DNA of 9,581 bases, taken from an uncultured Erysipelotrichaceae bacterium. Lineage in GTDB: Bacteria; Bacillota_I; Bacilli_A; Erysipelotrichales; Erysipelotrichaceae. Shown one piece after another: positions 6,843-9,581 of this stretch (positions are counted from its first letter, which is position 1; each line of letters opens with the position of its first letter). The translations under genes and the position numbers were made by a program. The stretch covers positions 1-9,581 of the forward strand of contig CACXEN010000118.1 in NCBI GenBank assembly GCA_902766675.1, read 5' to 3'. The notes under the pieces are model-generated. The model did not search any database, was not told the origin of the DNA, and saw only the letters and a program-made list of their open reading frames with translations.

Positions 6843-6871
6843 TGGATATTAAAACTTAACCTTAGTATAAT
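6843..6871 (+). promoter_or_regulatory. Promoter of the glycerophosphotransferase-GT4 fusion gene
   Basis: TGGATA (6843-6848), a 17-base spacer and a perfect TATAAT (6866-6871) lie just upstream of the ATG at 6881. Transcription would start near 6878, leaving only a few untranslated bases and no Shine-Dalgarno sequence. The message may therefore be nearly leaderless, or a longer transcript from farther upstream may be used. Confidence 0.55.
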
Positions 6872-6880
6872 TATTGAAGT

Positions 6881-9358
6881 ATGAGATTAGCAAAAAAAAT
6901 ATTGAAAAAGTTTAAAACTCTATTGAATTCGATTTTTTCCTCTATTGTGTATTATTTCTATTACAACAGTGATATTAATGATCGTCTCATTTTTGTGGAA
7001 TCTAGAAATGGTAAAGACTTAGCTGGAAATATTCTAAGACTTTTGATAGAGATAAAAAAGAAATATGGCAACCAATACAAAATGGTGGTTGCTACGAAAA
7101 AAGAATTTTATAAGCATTTGAATGGAATCATAAATCATTACCAATTAAATGATGTCATGCTTGTTAAATATGAAAGAATAAACTACTTTAAGTATTTATC
7201 GCGAGCAAAGTATCTAATTAATGATACAACTTTCCCATTTAGGTTTATCAAAAAGAAGGAACAAATATATATCAACACATGGCATGGTACGCCATTTAAA
7301 AAAATGGGATTTGATAGTAATAGCGATAGGCACTTAATGGATAATGTGCAAAGAAACTTATTATTGTCTGATTATTTGGTTCTTCCAAGCAAATACTGTA
7401 AAGATGTTATGACTGGCGCATATAGTATGAACTCTTTGTATAAAGGCAAAATATTATATGAAGGCTATCCAAGAAATACTGTGTTTTTTGATGATGGTTT
7501 AAGAGAAAAAACAATTAGTAAATACCATCTAGAAGGAAAAAAAGTATATGTCTATATGCCAACATATAGAGATTATTTAAAAGACAATGAAAAACAAGAG
7601 GTAGAAGCAGTTAAAGGTTATCTATCAAAGATTGATGAGACGTTGTGTGAAAAAGATGTTTTCTTTGTGAAGCTACATTATTTTGTGCAGTTACAATTAG
7701 ATTTTGAGAATTATAAACATATAAGAGCATTCCCACAGGACATTGAGACTTATGAATTTTTAAACGTAGCTGATGTGCTAATCACGGATTATTCAAGCGT
7801 TTTTTATGATTTTGCCTGTTCAAGAAAAAAAATCATTTTATTCAAATACGACGAGGATGAGTATTACAAAAGCAGAGGCGTTTATGAACAGCCTGTCGAT
7901 TTTCCGTTTCCTGTTGCAAAAAATATTTCTGATTTAATAAATGAATTAAAATTACCTAAAAATTACAATGACGATGACTTTGTGAAAACATATTGTCCAT
8001 ATGATAGTAAGAAAGCAACAGAAGCAATTGTTGAGCATGTTTTTGAAAATGCGGGTGTTTGCGAAGAAGAATCCCTTTATAATGGCAAAGAAAATGTGTT
8101 CGTATATGCGGGCGATTTAGGGTTAAATGGTATTACGACAAGTTTTAAAAGTTTAATGAATACAATGCAAGATAATAGCAGGAATTATTTCCTGTGTTAT
8201 AGTAGATCGATAATTAAAAATCATATCGAAAACCTGGAAAATCTTCCGGGCCGATTAAATGGCGTATTTGAATTTCAAGGAACACCATTCCCAACATTTT
8301 TAGAAGCAGTAGCATCATTTTTATATTTTAAATTGGATATTAATAACAAATGGACGATAAATAAAATTGATCGATTATTTAAACGTGAAAGTATAAGAGC
8401 TTTCCAATCGGTAGAAATCGGTGATTTTATTCATTTTAGCGGTTATGAACGAATAGCGACATATTTATTTATGCTACACGGTGCCCACAAAACAATTTTT
8501 GTACATAACGACATTTCTCAGGAACTTATTAAGGCAAAAAACAGACATGCTTTAACTATTAAAAGGGCACTTGTAGAATATGATTGTGTTGCGATTGTTT
8601 CTGAGGATATTAGAGAATCTACGATTTCGTTAAGTGGCAAAGAAAGTAATGTTGTTTTGGTGGAGAATACTTTTGATTATAAAGAAGTGATTCGAAGATC
8701 TAATGAAGAAATAAAAGTACAAGAAAAAACAGTTGTTTCATGTTACATAAATAATAAGCATGTTGAAGTAAATCATATAGAAGAATTAAAGAATCCAGAG
8801 TATAAAGCTGACTTAAAAGAGGGTGTAAAGATTATTCAATCTTTCATTAAAGCGCATAATAAACTGTTTATTAATATTGGTAGGTATTCGATAGAAAAAG
8901 GCCAAAACATGTTAATCGAAGCATTTAATAAATATCACAAAGAATCCCCGGGTATCGGACTTATTATTATTGGTGGGTATGGAGCGCAATACGATGCAAT
9001 AGCTAATTTAGTTGCATCCAGTGATGCAAGAGAAGATATTCTATTAATCAAGGCCATTAGTAATCCTATGCCAATCTTAAAACAATGTGATTTGTTCATT
9101 TTAAGTTCTATATATGAAGGCTTGGGTTTGGTACTTATGGAAGCTGATACATTAGGTGTATCGGTGATATCTACAGATGTGGTTGGCCCTAGTAAGTTTA
9201 TGAAACGGTATGGCGGGTATTTAGTGGATTGTAGTACACAAGGCATATACCAAGGCATGAAGGCTTTCGAGGAAGGCAAGATTAATCGATTGACAATTAA
9301 TTATGAGGAGTATAATAGTAAGAGCCTTCAAGAGTTTGAAGGAGTATTGCGTAAATAG
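6881..9358 (+). CDS. Fusion of CDP-glycerol glycerophosphotransferase (TagF/TagB-like) and GT4-type glycosyltransferase
   Basis: This 825-residue protein has two enzymatic halves. Residues about 1-385 form a CDP-glycerol glycerophosphotransferase module with a basic amphipathic N-terminus suited to membrane contact. It contains NTWHGTPFKKMGFD (132-145; His135 matches the first catalytic His of TagF), FVKLHYF (262-268; His266 matches the second) and ITDYSSVFYDF (301-311), which binds the CDP-glycerol phosphates. Residues about 405-825 form a GT-B glycosyltransferase of GT4 type: FVYAGDLGLNGITTS near the start, IFVHND for the acceptor side, NIGRYSIEKGQ (R668, K673) for the nucleotide phosphates, and SSIYEGLGLVLMEAD with the EX7E pair E746/E754. 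Free TagB is about 380 residues, so the first half is complete. The protein probably adds glycerol-phosphate and a sugar to the same lipid-linked acceptor on the cytoplasmic face; whether it primes or polymerises is unknown. It has its own promoter and is followed by an export permease gene. Confidence 0.92.
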   Translation: MRLAKKILKKFKTLLNSIFSSIVYYFYYNSDINDRLIFVESRNGKDLAGNILRLLIEIKKKYGNQYKMVVATKKEFYKHLNGIINHYQLNDVMLVKYERINYFKYLSRAKYLINDTTFPFRFIKKKEQIYINTWHGTPFKKMGFDSNSDRHLMDNVQRNLLLSDYLVLPSKYCKDVMTGAYSMNSLYKGKILYEGYPRNTVFFDDGLREKTISKYHLEGKKVYVYMPTYRDYLKDNEKQEVEAVKGYLSKIDETLCEKDVFFVKLHYFVQLQLDFENYKHIRAFPQDIETYEFLNVADVLITDYSSVFYDFACSRKKIILFKYDEDEYYKSRGVYEQPVDFPFPVAKNISDLINELKLPKNYNDDDFVKTYCPYDSKKATEAIVEHVFENAGVCEEESLYNGKENVFVYAGDLGLNGITTSFKSLMNTMQDNSRNYFLCYSRSIIKNHIENLENLPGRLNGVFEFQGTPFPTFLEAVASFLYFKLDINNKWTINKIDRLFKRESIRAFQSVEIGDFIHFSGYERIATYLFMLHGAHKTIFVHNDISQELIKAKNRHALTIKRALVEYDCVAIVSEDIRESTISLSGKESNVVLVENTFDYKEVIRRSNEEIKVQEKTVVSCYINNKHVEVNHIEELKNPEYKADLKEGVKIIQSFIKAHNKLFINIGRYSIEKGQNMLIEAFNKYHKESPGIGLIIIGGYGAQYDAIANLVASSDAREDILLIKAISNPMPILKQCDLFILSSIYEGLGLVLMEADTLGVSVISTDVVGPSKFMKRYGGYLVDCSTQGIYQGMKAFEEGKINRLTINYEEYNSKSLQEFEGVLRK

Positions 9359-9399
9359 AAGTATTCAAAGCTTTAAAATGGCAAACATATTAGAATGCT

Positions 9400-9429
9400 T
9401 TTACACAATAAGATTAATAAGATTATAAT
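9400..9429 (+). promoter_or_regulatory. Promoter before the ABC permease gene
   Basis: TTTACA (9400-9405), an 18-base spacer and TATAAT (9424-9429) form a strong sigma-A-type match in the 86-base gap after the fusion gene. The expected start near 9436 would fall within or just before the GGGA (9435-9438) that could serve as ribosome binding site for the ATG at 9445. The leader would again be very short. No terminator with a T-run was seen between 9359 and 9400, so readthrough from the fusion gene is also likely. Confidence 0.6.
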
Positions 9430-9444
9430 TTTGTGGGATTAATT

Positions 9445-9581
9445 ATGGGAAAACTCGGTTTAAAAAGAACAGTAGTTACATTTAAGAAAAACATATTCCT
9501 TTTTCAAGAGTTAGTGAAAAGGGATTTTAAGTTGAAATATAAAGGTACCATTATGGGTATGGGGTGGTCAGTATTATCTCC
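9445..9581 (+). CDS. ABC-2 type polysaccharide/teichoic acid export permease, N-terminal part (cut by window edge)
   Basis: Only about 45 residues are visible, starting MGKLGLKRTVVTF. The stretch LVKRDFKLKYKGTIMGMGWS matches the very conserved cytoplasmic N-terminus of TagG/Wzm/RfbA-type permeases (pattern L..RDlk.rYkgs.LG..Ws.l.P), which precedes the first TM segment. These permeases pair with an ATPase (TagH/Wzt) to flip undecaprenyl-linked polymers to the outer face. The gene follows the transferase fusion by 86 bases, with its own promoter and a weak GGGA site 6 bases before the ATG. TagG is the likely role because of tagD and the glycerophosphotransferase; an O-antigen-like exporter is the alternative. 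The ATPase gene is expected just past the window. Confidence 0.88.
   Translation, partial: MGKLGLKRTVVTFKKNIFLFQELVKRDFKLKYKGTIMGMGWSVLS

Noticed and set aside
6788..6859. Short plus-strand frame after the hairpin (...LDALQTLALALMVDIKT, stop).
   Set aside because: It has no start codon with a ribosome binding site, is only about 23 codons long and overlaps the promoter of the fusion gene; chance is the simpler explanation.
8935..9279. Minus-strand open frame of 114 codons opposite the GT4 domain.
   Set aside because: The plus strand carries conserved GT4 motifs throughout this stretch, so the antisense frame is a shadow.
9359..9410. AAAGC (9367-9371) and GCTTTT (9397-9402) as a possible terminator after the fusion gene.
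   Set aside because: The stem would be only about 5 bp with a long loop and no proper T-run; the right arm belongs to the promoter of the permease gene.
9409..9428. Short direct repeat of AAGATTA-like units before the permease gene.
   Set aside because: The units are too short and AT-rich to separate from background; they lie in the promoter spacer.

Overview
The window is AT-rich throughout, with short intergenic gaps and AGA/ATT/AAA-rich codon use. It carries teichoic-acid-type genes: a CDP-glycerol synthase (TagD), a CDP-glycerol glycerophosphotransferase module, a TagG-like export permease, a YfhO-type membrane protein and GpsA. Together these point to a low-GC Gram-positive bacterium (Bacillota). 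A family such as Erysipelotrichaceae or a related anaerobic group would fit, but nothing here fixes the genus.

Layout. On the minus strand, the first ~118 codons of gpsA (1-353) lie downstream of a large YfhO-family membrane protein gene (555-3236). The 201-base gap between them holds what looks like the 3' tail of a lost gene (377-460). From a compact divergent promoter region (about 3237-3330), a plus-strand cluster starts: a multi-pass membrane enzyme of the alkaline-phosphatase/sulfatase superfamily (3289 or 3331 to 5349), a LicD-family phosphotransferase (5366-6202) and tagD (6216-6608). A 272-base gap follows, with a 50-codon ORF or gene remnant whose stop codon lies inside a terminator-like hairpin (6757-6803), then a TATAAT promoter. 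After it come an 825-residue fusion of a TagF/TagB-like glycerophosphotransferase with a GT4-type glycosyltransferase (6881-9358), a second clear promoter, and the first 45 codons of a TagG/Wzm-type ABC permease (9445 onward).

How the genes fit together (inference from families and order): GpsA makes sn-glycerol-3-phosphate and TagD activates it to CDP-glycerol. The TagF-like module, and perhaps the LicD protein, place glycerol-phosphate units on a lipid-linked glycan. The fused GT4 module adds sugar, and the TagG-like permease (with an ATPase expected just downstream) exports the product. On the outer face, the sulfatase-fold enzyme could add a phospho-substituent and YfhO could glycosylate the polymer. 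This is best read as a wall teichoic acid or related phosphoglycerol-polymer locus. The families are known, but their combination, the gene fusion, the LicD-TagD pairing and the gene debris in two gaps are worth a closer look. No RNA genes, CRISPR arrays, insertion sequences or attachment sites were seen.
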